Assembly (NCBI GenBank): GCA_045617105.1 | Contig: JAZLHW010000129.1 | Coordinates: 1 to 7,017 of the forward strand | DNA from: CALELM01 sp045617105 | Lineage (GTDB): Bacteria; Bacillota; Negativicutes; Selenomonadales; Selenomonadaceae | Length of the DNA: 7,017 bases | Reading direction: 5' to 3' | Shown: positions 1 to 6,443 of the stretch, one piece after another | Position numbering within the stretch: the stretch's first letter is position 1 | Layout of the letters: every line of letters starts with the position of its first letter | Notes under the pieces: generated by a model | The model's database searches: none | The model's input: the letters and a program-made list of their open reading frames with translations, nothing else | What the model was told of the DNA's origin: nothing | Program-made: the position numbers and the translations under genes

Positions 1-2263
1 CATCCTCCATCAAGGCATCCATTTTCGGCGAATCTTTATCTGCCTTTTCTTTGTTGGCCTCTTCCTTCATCGCATTTTCCGTAAATGAAATAATTTCTTC
101 ATTTGCTTCCGCCGCCTGCCCTTGGGAACGAATGAAGTCCAACAAAAATTCTACTTCCTGATCACTGATAAATGCTCCCTGCACACGTTTGGGCTTTGAG
201 GTACCCACTGGATAAAACAGCATATCGCCTTTTCCTAAAAGTTTTTCTGCTCCGCTTGCATCCAAGATCGTCCTGGAATCGATCTGAGATGATACGGCAA
301 AAGAAATTCTTGAAGGAATATTTGCTTTAATGATACCCGTAATTACGTCAACAGATGGTCTTTGCGTAGCAAGAACCAAATGAATTCCAGCGGCACGGGC
401 TTTTTGTGCCAAACGGCAAATAGCATCCTCTACATCATGAGGGGCAACCATCATAAGGTCTGCCAACTCATCTATGATGATCACGATCGCAAACATTTTA
501 TCATCAGGGAATTTCTTGTTGTAGGTTTCCATGTTGCGTACAATATGATCAGCAAATTTTGCATATCGCTTTTCCATTTCTTGTACAGCCCAATTAAGCA
601 CAGAAGCGGCTTTTTTTGCATCGGTCACAACGGGAACCATCAAATGAGGAATTCCATTGTAATTAGAAAGCTCTACCATTTTAGGATCAATTAAAATAAA
701 CTTTACCTCATCTGGCTTTGCTTTAAAAAGAATACTCGTTATCAATGTATTGATACATACCGATTTGCCTGAACCAGTTGCACCTGCTACCAGTAAATGC
801 GGCATTTTGGCAAGGTCGGCAAAAATTGCCTGCCCGCCAATATCCATTCCCAGTCCTACCGTCAGTTTTGATTTTGCTTCTGAAAATTCTTCATTTTCAA
901 GAACCTCCCGAAGCTGTACACCTTCCAGTTCCTTGTTGGGAACCTCTATACCTATAGCAGCCTTTCCAGGAATAGGTTCTATACGAACAGAAAATGCTGC
1001 TAGATTCAATGCCAGATCATCTGCAAGATTCGTAAATTTACTAACCTTTACACCTGGTGCAGGTTCAAGCTCGTAGCGTGTTACCGCAGGACCGTGACAT
1101 GCGTTAATAATAGTTGCCTTTACACGGAAATCCTCTAAGGTCTTTGCCAAGATTCTTGCTTTTTCTTCAATTTCAATCTCAAGTGCTGCATTCTTCTTTT
1201 TTAAATGCTTAGAGAGAATTTGCGTTACCTGTGGAATTTCATACGGCTTTTCTATCGCAACAGATGGTTCTGCAGCTTCTGCTTCCATATTATCCTTAAC
1301 ACCGTCTTCCCTGCCAGTTAAACTGACAGGTTCCATTTCCCTTTCGTTGCTTGGAGAACAATCTTCTGCCTCATCTCCACCGCTGCGATTCCCATATTCA
1401 ATCGTAAAGGATTTTTTTTCTTGCAAGTCATCCTCACCAAAGAAATCATATCCCTCTGTTGACTTCTTCCTTACGCTTACATTTTTCTCCGGTTCGGTTT
1501 CATCCGCCGCAGCAGTTGGTTCATTATCATCCAATTCAATATCATGGAAACTTTTCTTGCTAAGGCGGTGTTCTTCCCTAGCGTCTTTTACCTGCTGAAA
1601 TTTCTCTCGAACAGTTTCTTTCAGTTGTTCCTCTACACGATCCCCAATATCCGCTATTTTTTCATAAGTGACATTCAAGCCTTCACTGGCTGCTGTAACG
1701 CCCTTAACAGCTTGCTTCTGGGTTTTTTGGATACCATTGGCAAGCGACCAATGCGTAGCCAGCAGAATAGAACCCAGAGAACCACCGCAAAGCACGATCA
1801 GGGTACCATCCACCCCAAAAAACTTCCTCAGCAGAAACAGCAATCCTCCCCCCAGCAATCCACCCCCACGCAAAAGGCTGCTGGGCAGAATTTCTTCACC
1901 TGGCAAAATCACAAGATGGTGATAAATTGCCAAAGCGAAGGAAAACAATGCAGAAAATCCCATAAAACGTACAGTAAAAATAATTCCATGATGCTTTGAC
2001 ATATAAATAAAACCGATAAATGAGATAAACAAAGCAACAATGATTGCTCCAATACCAAAAAGGTACTCCATGCACTTTGCAAAATAACTTCCTACGAATC
2101 CGACATTGAAACCCCATATACCGCAAAGCGAAATACAGCCTATGATCAGAAAGGCGATTCCTGTTAATTCATATTTTCGTCCAGAAGAATTTTTTTCATT
2201 TTCTGGTTTATTCTTTTTCGATGACTTCCCTGATTTTTTTGTATTCTCCAGCTTCTTTTTCAT
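1..2263 (-). CDS. ftsK: DNA translocase FtsK/SpoIIIE (C-terminus beyond window)
   Basis: A membrane-anchored, ATP-driven DNA pump that moves chromosome ends through the division septum. I read 754 codons continuously from the ATG at 2261-2263 to the window edge, without stop or frameshift. Residues 1-30 are Lys-rich. Hydrophobic segments lie near 32-51, 66-88, 93-118 and 152-170, as in the four-helix FtsK anchor. An acidic, low-complexity linker spans about 200-340. The motor domain follows: PAVTRYELEPAPGVKV (392-407), Walker A GATGSGKS (494-501), Walker B IVIIIDELADLMM (593-605), and the family signatures ARAAGIHLVLATQRP (622-636) and SSQIDSRTILD (658-668). The C-terminal winged-helix gamma domain that reads KOPS/SRS sites should lie left of position 1, so the full protein is probably about 820 residues. 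The start is supported by the basic N-terminus just ahead of helix 1. The ribosome site is weak (GGTGAT), and an intrinsic terminator ends 17 bp upstream. FtsK and SpoIIIE cannot be told apart from this window. Confidence 0.97.
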   Translation of the reverse strand, partial: MKKKLENTKKSGKSSKKNKPENEKNSSGRKYELTGIAFLIIGCISLCGIWGFNVGFVGSYFAKCMEYLFGIGAIIVALFISFIGFIYMSKHHGIIFTVRFMGFSALFSFALAIYHHLVILPGEEILPSSLLRGGGLLGGGLLFLLRKFFGVDGTLIVLCGGSLGSILLATHWSLANGIQKTQKQAVKGVTAASEGLNVTYEKIADIGDRVEEQLKETVREKFQQVKDAREEHRLSKKSFHDIELDDNEPTAAADETEPEKNVSVRKKSTEGYDFFGEDDLQEKKSFTIEYGNRSGGDEAEDCSPSNEREMEPVSLTGREDGVKDNMEAEAAEPSVAIEKPYEIPQVTQILSKHLKKKNAALEIEIEEKARILAKTLEDFRVKATIINACHGPAVTRYELEPAPGVKVSKFTNLADDLALNLAAFSVRIEPIPGKAAIGIEVPNKELEGVQLREVLENEEFSEAKSKLTVGLGMDIGGQAIFADLAKMPHLLVAGATGSGKSVCINTLITSILFKAKPDEVKFILIDPKMVELSNYNGIPHLMVPVVTDAKKAASVLNWAVQEMEKRYAKFADHIVRNMETYNKKFPDDKMFAIVIIIDELADLMMVAPHDVEDAICRLAQKARAAGIHLVLATQRPSVDVITGIIKANIPSRISFAVSSQIDSRTILDASGAEKLLGKGDMLFYPVGTSKPKRVQGAFISDQEVEFLLDFIRSQGQAAEANEEIISFTENAMKEEANKEKADKDSPKMDALMED
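1838..1867 (-). repeat. 15-bp tandem duplication inside ftsK
   Basis: Positions 1838-1852 and 1853-1867 are adjacent 15-bp copies that differ at one base. On the coding strand they encode GGGLL twice (FtsK residues 133-142), in the Gly-rich stretch just before the fourth membrane helix. Frame is preserved. It is probably an old slippage duplication in a flexible loop. Whether other strains carry one copy cannot be told from here. Confidence 0.85.
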
Positions 2264-2280
2264 TTTGATAATCACCACAC

Positions 2281-2328
2281 TAAAAACAAAGGGCTGGCGC
2301 ATATTCTCAACCACAAGCGACAGCCCTT
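2281..2328 (-). terminator. Intrinsic terminator after mtaD, just before ftsK
   Basis: On the minus strand, AAGGGCTGTCGC (2317-2328) pairs with GCGCCAGCCCTT (2289-2300) with a single mismatch and a 16-nt loop. It is followed at once by TTTGTTTTT (from 2290 downward). The stem is GC-rich with a U-tract, the standard Rho-independent form. It begins 8 bp after the mtaD stop codon and so ends the ahcY-mtaD transcript. Its U-tract is only 17 bp from the ftsK start codon. Confidence 0.9.
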
Positions 2329-2335
2329 GAATTTC

Positions 2336-3613
2336 TTATTTTGCTGCAAGATTTTTTGCAGTGCGTTCTGCCTCATAGCAAATACGTTCCTCATCTAATG
2401 TGAGCAACCTTCTCTTTTCCATCAAAAGCTTTCCGTTTACCATAACCGTATCAACTGCTGAAGAATTTGCACCATACGCAAGATGCGCAATGAGATTATG
2501 TCTAGGATACCAATCAGCCTCCTGCATGGACATCAATATAATATCAGCCTTGCAGCCTGCCTCAATACGCCCAATATCCGAAATTCCAACAGCCTTTGCT
2601 CCATTCATGGTTCCCATCTGCACGGCACTCCATGCAGAAACATTCAGCGGATCAAGGGTATGAACCTTTCCAAGCAAAGCAGCAAGCTGGATCTCCTGCA
2701 GCATATCCAAATTATTGTTGCTGGATGCTCCATCAGTTCCAAGGGCTACGCAAACGCCCTCATCCAACAAACGCTGAACAGGAGCAACCCCACTCGCCAA
2801 CTTCATATTGCTTCCCGGATTATGAGCTATCCGAATATCATGTTTCTTGATGATATCAATGTCCTCATCATCCAACCATACGCAATGTGCCGCCAGTGTC
2901 CCCAATTCAAAAAGCCCAGTGGATTCCACATGCGCAAAAGGTCTCTTCCCATAATCCTTCAGGCAATTTTCTACTTCTCCCCTAGTTTCTGACATGTGGA
3001 TATGAATCTCTGCACCAATCTTTGCAGCTTCCTTAGCCACCTTCTTTAAAAAATCAGGAGCACAGGTATAAAGTGCATGAGGTCCAAACATGACCGTAAT
3101 GCGGCCTTCGCACGCATTATGATAATCATGGTAGAGTGAAATATTCTCTTCCAGGTGTTTATCCCCACCTGCTATTCCAACTATCCCACGGGACAGCACA
3201 GCTCGCATGCCAGACACATCGACAGCCTCTGCTGCTTTTTCCATATTCGGTCCATACATATCAACAAATGCAGTCGTTCCAGATTTAATCATTTCGACTG
3301 CTGCAAGCATAGTTCCCCAATAAATATCATTTGCCTGCATTTTTGCTTCAATCGGCCAAATTTCCTTGGTCAGCCAATCCATGAGACTCATATCATCCGC
3401 ATAGTTTCTAAGAAGCGTCATAGCTGCATGAGTATGTGCATTGATAAAACCAGGCAATGCCAACTTGTTTTTCGCATCAATAACCTTGTCCTCATGAAAT
3501 TCCTGAGAAATAACGCCTATCTCTTGGATAATATTCTCCGAAATAGCAATATCCGACTCTTTTACTTTGCCATCTGGAAAAAGCACCATAGCATTTTTTA
3601 TCAGCGTATTCAC
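2336..3613 (-). CDS. mtaD: S-adenosylhomocysteine / 5'-methylthioadenosine deaminase (amidohydrolase)
   Basis: A cytosolic metal-dependent hydrolase of the amidohydrolase superfamily (425 aa). Enzymes of this subgroup, including Thermotoga TM0936 and archaeal DadD, deaminate S-adenosylhomocysteine, methylthioadenosine or deoxyadenosine to the inosyl compounds. Visible motifs: PGFINAHTH with metal ligands H60 and H62; E89 in IWPIEAK; H179 in FGPHALYT; H206 and E209 in HIHMSET; H243 in AAHC; and metal-binding D294 in LGTDGASSNN. The C-terminal DIGRIEAGCKADIIL strand (346-360) is typical of the TrzN/MtaD/ATZ group. The start codon is GTG (3611-3613), preceded by GGAGG nine bases upstream. The next in-frame ATG is residue 9 and would lose part of the first beta-strand. 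The gene starts 17 bp after the ahcY stop, so the two are almost certainly co-transcribed. That neighbour strongly favours SAH/MTA deamination over guanine or chlorohydrolase activity, but the exact substrate preference is inferred. Confidence 0.9.
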   Translation of the reverse strand: MNTLIKNAMVLFPDGKVKESDIAISENIIQEIGVISQEFHEDKVIDAKNKLALPGFINAHTHAAMTLLRNYADDMSLMDWLTKEIWPIEAKMQANDIYWGTMLAAVEMIKSGTTAFVDMYGPNMEKAAEAVDVSGMRAVLSRGIVGIAGGDKHLEENISLYHDYHNACEGRITVMFGPHALYTCAPDFLKKVAKEAAKIGAEIHIHMSETRGEVENCLKDYGKRPFAHVESTGLFELGTLAAHCVWLDDEDIDIIKKHDIRIAHNPGSNMKLASGVAPVQRLLDEGVCVALGTDGASSNNNLDMLQEIQLAALLGKVHTLDPLNVSAWSAVQMGTMNGAKAVGISDIGRIEAGCKADIILMSMQEADWYPRHNLIAHLAYGANSSAVDTVMVNGKLLMEKRRLLTLDEERICYEAERTAKNLAAK

Positions 3614-3630
3614 AATAGTCGCCCTCCTTA
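3614..3630 (-). promoter_or_regulatory. Ribosome binding site deciding the GTG start of mtaD
   Basis: The 17-bp gap between ahcY and mtaD reads TAAGGAGGGCGACTATT on the minus strand, followed by GTG. The strong GGAGG core at a spacing of nine bases selects the GTG start and argues for translation from a shared mRNA. No room remains for a promoter. Confidence 0.85.
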
Positions 3631-4872
3631 TTATTCCATTCCGAGATATTTCTTTTGTTCATCCGTTAAACAGTCAATTTTTATGCCAATGGAATTCAGT
3701 TTGATCTCAGCAATTTTTTGATTGATTTCTTCCGGCATAAGATGAACGCCATTTTCCAGCTCCGCATAATGATTCACAATATGCAATGCGGAAAAGAATT
3801 GCACTGCAAAGGACAGATCCATAATCTCCGCAGGATGCCCGTCTCCTGCTGCCAAATTAACTAAGCGTCCTTCGGCAAGAAGATATAGCTTCCTGCCATC
3901 CTTTTGCCTGAATTCCTCGATGTTATTGCGTACAGTTCGACGAGATTCGGAAAGCTCTTCCAGTTCAGGAATATTGATCTCACAGTCAAAATGACCGGAA
4001 TTTGCCATCATAGCGCCATCTTTCATGACCTCAAAGTGCCGCTTGCACAAAATATCCTTGTCCCCTGTCAAAGTAAGAAAAATATCGCCTATTTTTGCTG
4101 CTTCATCCATCGGCATCACGCGGAAACCATCAAAAACTGCCTCTACAGCCTTAATAGGATCTACCTCTGTTATCACGACGTTTGCTCCAAGACCGCGCGC
4201 ACGCATGGCACCACCCTTGCCGCACCAGCCATATCCGGCAATTACCACGGTTTTCCCTGCAATAACAAGATTCGTGGTACGCATGATGCCGTCCCATGTC
4301 GATTGACCAGTTCCATAGCGATTATCAAAAAGATACTTGCAATATGCATCATTTGCAGCAATCATAGGAAATTCAAGCTTTCCTTGGCTTGCCAATGCCC
4401 GAAGACGATGAACACCTGTGGTTGTTTCCTCCGAACCGCCAAGGATATTCGGCAACAGCTCCCTGCGCTTCGTATGGAGCATATGAACCAGATCTCCACC
4501 ATCATCCATAACAAAATCTGGCTTAATATCAAGTGCACGGTCGATATACATGTCATATTCCTCTGCACTGCATCCGTGCGTGGCAAAGACATAAAGACCA
4601 TCTTCTGCCAATGCAGCCGCAACATCATCCTGCGTAGACAAAGGATTGCTTCCCGTAATAGCAACCTCTGCGCCGGCATGTTGGAAAACTTTCGCCATGT
4701 AAGCTGTTTTCGCCTCCAAGTGAAGCGTAATTACAATTTTTTTCCCAGCAAAAGGTTTTGTTGCGGAATATTCTTTATCAATTTGTGCAAGCACTGGCAT
4801 AAAGTTCTTTACCCAATTAATTTTATCATGTCCCGAAGGAGCAAGCTTAATGTCACGAATCATAGATTCCAT
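3631..4872 (-). CDS. ahcY: Adenosylhomocysteinase (possible S-inosylhomocysteine hydrolase)
   Basis: An NAD-dependent cytosolic enzyme that splits S-adenosylhomocysteine into homocysteine and adenosine, relieving product inhibition of methyltransferases. The protein has 413 aa. Substrate-domain motifs: TLHLEAKTA with H51, GSNPLSTQDDVAAAL (74-88), MDDGGDLVH (122-130), GGSEETTTGVHRL (145-157) and AANDAYCKYLFDN with N174, K179 and D183. The NAD-binding Rossmann loop is GYGWCGKG (213-220), with E236 at the end of the second strand. NSGHFDCEI (291-299) and GDGHPAEIMDLS (343-354, H346) complete the site. The protein ends at LTDEQKKYLGME and lacks the Lys/Tyr tail (KPDHYRY type) that many bacterial and eukaryotic enzymes insert into the neighbouring subunit. 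This short form, together with the GDGHPAEIMD wording, matches the archaeal/Thermotoga group. The start at 4872 has GGAGGT seven bases upstream; residue 4 is a second, less likely ATG. It is first in an operon with mtaD. Confidence 0.96.
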   Translation of the reverse strand: MESMIRDIKLAPSGHDKINWVKNFMPVLAQIDKEYSATKPFAGKKIVITLHLEAKTAYMAKVFQHAGAEVAITGSNPLSTQDDVAAALAEDGLYVFATHGCSAEEYDMYIDRALDIKPDFVMDDGGDLVHMLHTKRRELLPNILGGSEETTTGVHRLRALASQGKLEFPMIAANDAYCKYLFDNRYGTGQSTWDGIMRTTNLVIAGKTVVIAGYGWCGKGGAMRARGLGANVVITEVDPIKAVEAVFDGFRVMPMDEAAKIGDIFLTLTGDKDILCKRHFEVMKDGAMMANSGHFDCEINIPELEELSESRRTVRNNIEEFRQKDGRKLYLLAEGRLVNLAAGDGHPAEIMDLSFAVQFFSALHIVNHYAELENGVHLMPEEINQKIAEIKLNSIGIKIDCLTDEQKKYLGME

Positions 4873-4879
4873 TTATCAT

Positions 4880-4885
4880 ACCTCC
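4880..4885 (-). promoter_or_regulatory. Ribosome binding site of ahcY
   Basis: GGAGGT on the minus strand lies seven bases before the ATG at 4870-4872. It favours that start over the ATG nine bases further in. Confidence 0.85.
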
Positions 4886-4918
4886 ATAAATAAAACAAAC
4901 ATGCACGATAATACGATT

Positions 4919-4929
4919 ATTTTACCATA
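4919..4929 (-). promoter_or_regulatory. Possible extended -10 promoter for ahcY-mtaD
   Basis: The minus strand reads TATGGTAAAAT, an extended -10 form (TGn plus TAAAAT), 47 bp upstream of the ahcY start. No convincing -35 hexamer is seen 16-18 bp further up. The operon needs a promoter in the gap between surE and ahcY, and this is the best-looking candidate outside the inserted element, but the match is weak. Confidence 0.3.
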
Positions 4930-4961
4930 CCTTGTACGAATCATTCCACTATCTTTATTCA

Positions 4962-5113
4962 TTTATAACGCCATTGTTCAAGAAAATGCCATAAGCATTT
5001 TCCCTCCAATTTTCGTTTCAACGAAGCGGGAGATATGCTCACCGCTTGTTAAAATTTGGCTTCCCCCGCTTACAGCAAGCTGTTGAAGAGGGGGACATCT
5101 TAGCTTCGTTATA
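4962..5113. mobile_element. MITE-like palindromic element, copy A
   Basis: A 152-bp segment that recurs at 6167-6319 with about nine differences, including a one-base gap, giving roughly 94% identity by eye. The ends are inverted (TATAACG at left, CGTTATA at right), consistent with a TA-flanked miniature element, although the target duplication is ambiguous because TATA is itself palindromic. Internally, GAAAATGC (4982-4989) and GCATTTTC (4995-5002) form a perfect small hairpin. CCCCC (5063-5067) and GGGGG (5090-5094) close a second hairpin. The long central inverted repeat seen in copy B is damaged here: the left arm at 5016-5029 is intact, while the right arm at 5042-5054 has lost a base and changed another. 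There is no transposase and no credible ORF. It lies between surE and ahcY and overlaps the surE stop codon. The family is not recognised by name. Confidence 0.8.
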
Positions 5114-5852
5114 TTCCAGTTAACGCTTCATGATCCGTAAGATCAATATTCAAGGGAGTTACAGCAATCCTTCCATTTTTTACCGTATAAATATCCGTTC
5201 CTTCTCCATCATCAAGGTCCCATACCGTTCCGCCGATCCGATAAAATACCCGACCATTTTCTGTAACCTTATGAAAAGCATTTTGATAATCGCGTTTTCC
5301 TAGCTTGCTGAGTATAAACTCTGCTTTCCCCTCATAAAAATTTTTAGGAAAATTGATATTATGGAAAAAAGCTTCTCCGCCAATCTTGACATGCTTTTCC
5401 AAATACTTTTCCATTAAAGCAGCCACTTCAGAAAAACTGACCTCCGCTTCTTCTTCCAACGAAACAGCAACCGAAGCAATGCCATGAAGATAGCCCTCCA
5501 TTGCTGCACCAACAGTTCCTGAGTAAATCACATCTGTCGCAAGATTTGCTCCATGATTGATTCCGGAAACGACAACATCTGGCACAAATTCATCAGACAA
5601 GGCTTCTAAATAAAGCTTTACGCAATCCGTCGGCGTCCCATCTATTTTCCATGCTTCCACTGGATACTTAGACTCCATGTCCTTATCCCGCATGATTTCA
5701 ATCGGACGATGTACACTCAAGGCATGTGCCATTCCACTTTGCTGGTACATAGGAGCGGAAATAACTACATCATGTTTTCTCGAAAATTTTTCCGCTAGGG
5801 ATCGTATTCCTTCTGCTGAAATTCCATCATCATTTGTCAATAAGATTTTCAT
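5109..5852 (-). CDS. surE: 5'/3'-nucleotidase SurE
   Basis: A divalent-metal-dependent phosphatase acting on nucleoside 5'- and 3'-monophosphates, and in some species on short polyphosphate. It is cytosolic and linked to stationary-phase survival. The 247-aa length is normal for the family. Metal and active-site motifs: MKILLTNDDG with N7, D8 and D9 at the extreme N-terminus; APMYQQSGMAHALS (33-46) with S39; IDGTPTDCV (70-78); and VVVSGINHGANLATDVIYSG (93-112) with N99. The ATG at 5850-5852 is chosen because the family begins exactly at MKILLTNDDG and AAAGGG lies eight bases upstream. A longer in-frame start at 5936 would run into the tRNA gene. The stop codon and part of the last Ile codon come from the end of mobile element copy A. 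No clear promoter is visible between the tRNA terminator and the start, so read-through from the tRNA unit is possible. Confidence 0.96.
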   Translation of the reverse strand: MKILLTNDDGISAEGIRSLAEKFSRKHDVVISAPMYQQSGMAHALSVHRPIEIMRDKDMESKYPVEAWKIDGTPTDCVKLYLEALSDEFVPDVVVSGINHGANLATDVIYSGTVGAAMEGYLHGIASVAVSLEEEAEVSFSEVAALMEKYLEKHVKIGGEAFFHNINFPKNFYEGKAEFILSKLGKRDYQNAFHKVTENGRVFYRIGGTVWDLDDGEGTDIYTVKNGRIAVTPLNIDLTDHEALTGI

Positions 5853-5880
5853 TCCTACTACCCTTTCAATTAAACTGAAG

Positions 5881-5910
5881 AAACAAAAAACGGACTGATA
5901 AACCAGTCCG
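5881..5910 (-). terminator. Intrinsic terminator of the tRNA-Lys unit
   Basis: On the minus strand, CGGACTG (5904-5910) pairs perfectly with CAGTCCG (5891-5897) across a 6-nt loop, and TTTTTTGTTT (5881-5890) follows. It lies 12 bp after the 3' end of the second-transcribed tRNA and 28 bp before the surE start codon. Confidence 0.93.
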
Positions 5911-5922
5911 CTCACTACATAA

Positions 5923-5998
<76 letters not shown>

Positions 5999-6002
5999 AT
6001 TC

Positions 6003-6078
<76 letters not shown>

Positions 6079-6111
6079 ATCACTATCTTTGTCATATTTT
6101 CAACAAATGAT

Positions 6112-6140
6112 ATTATAAGGCTATTATTAGGTACTGTCAA
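6112..6140 (-). promoter_or_regulatory. Perfect consensus sigma-A promoter of the tRNA-Lys pair
   Basis: The minus strand carries TTGACA (6135-6140), exactly 17 bp, then TATAAT (6112-6117): an exact match to both hexamers at ideal spacing. Transcription should start near 6105, leaving a leader of about 27 nt before the first tRNA. Such a strong promoter fits a stable RNA gene. Confidence 0.93.
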
Positions 6141-6166
6141 TACACTGCTGCTAAGTATTGAAGATT

Positions 6167-6319
6167 TTTATAACGCCATTGTTCAAGAAAATGCCATAAG
6201 AATTTTCCCTCCAATTCGCGTTTCAACGAAGCGGGAGATATGCCCACCGCTTCGTTGAAATTTGGCTTCCCCCACTTACAGCAAGCTGTTGAAGAAGGGG
6301 GCATCTTAGCTTCGTTATA
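6167..6319. mobile_element. MITE-like palindromic element, copy B
   Basis: A 153-bp segment nearly identical to 4962-5113 and in the same orientation, ending in the same TATAACG / CGTTATA inverted termini. The central inverted repeat is perfect here: TTTCAACGAAGCGG (6221-6234) and CCGCTTCGTTGAAA (6247-6260) form a 14-bp stem with a 12-nt loop. A second hairpin is closed by CCCCC (6269-6273) and GGGGG (6297-6301). The small left hairpin of copy A is weakened by one change. It carries no transposase and would need help in trans. It sits 26 bp upstream of the tRNA promoter's -35 box and 88 bp from the CRISPR array. The hairpins are not followed by a T-run on either strand, so they are not obvious intrinsic terminators. 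Confidence 0.8.
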
Positions 6320-6407
6320 AACCATTTATGACAATGTCTTGATATACCACAAAGGAAAACATCCCAACGTAATATGATATTCCCAACAACAGATGGGAGC
6401 GATTCTT

Positions 6408-6443
6408 GCTTGAATACCATCAGAAATTACACCATTCTCAAAC
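6408..6443 (-). repeat. Degenerate terminal CRISPR repeat
   Basis: This leftmost repeat differs from the other eight at two places. In minus-strand numbering these are position 30 (C to T) and position 35 (A to G), giving an end that reads TGGTATTCAAGC. Loss of identity at the outer end of the last repeat is the usual mark of the leader-distal end of an array, and it orients this one. Confidence 0.9.

Larger units (their letters stand above)
6079..6407. other. Gene-free gap between tRNA-Lys and the CRISPR array
   Basis: This 329-bp stretch holds the tRNA promoter (6112-6140), mobile element copy B (6167-6319) and an 88-bp AT-rich flank (6320-6407) next to the last CRISPR repeat. In that flank I see no gene, no convincing extra repeat and no tracrRNA-like anti-repeat. 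Confidence 0.7.

Noticed and set aside
1544..2126. Short frames on both strands opposite or inside the ftsK 5' half
   Set aside because: The continuous FtsK frame covers this region with membrane helices and a linker. The others lack ribosome sites and recognisable content.
3904..4893. Long plus-strand frame antisense to ahcY (329 codons)
   Set aside because: Its translation is Cys/His/Ile-rich with no known motif and mirrors a well-supported gene. It is a codon-composition shadow.
4873..5108. SAH or SAM riboswitch upstream of ahcY
   Set aside because: The 89 bp between the element and the ATG shows no recognisable riboswitch core, and the remaining structure belongs to the mobile element.
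6221..6260. Element hairpins acting as intrinsic terminators for the array or surE
   Set aside because: Neither strand has a T-run directly after the stems. An effect through RNA folding is possible but not visible.
6137..6325. 62-codon minus-strand frame through element copy B
   Set aside because: It follows the palindromic element exactly, and the same frame is not kept in copy A because of the one-base gap. It has no recognisable domain.
6342..6377. A further decayed CRISPR repeat left of 6408
   Set aside because: The best alignment shares only TACCA and scattered bases, about half of 24 positions, close to chance for AT-rich DNA.
6320..6407. tracrRNA or cas gene remnant next to the array
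   Set aside because: No stretch complementary to the repeat beyond a few bases and no coding signal was seen.
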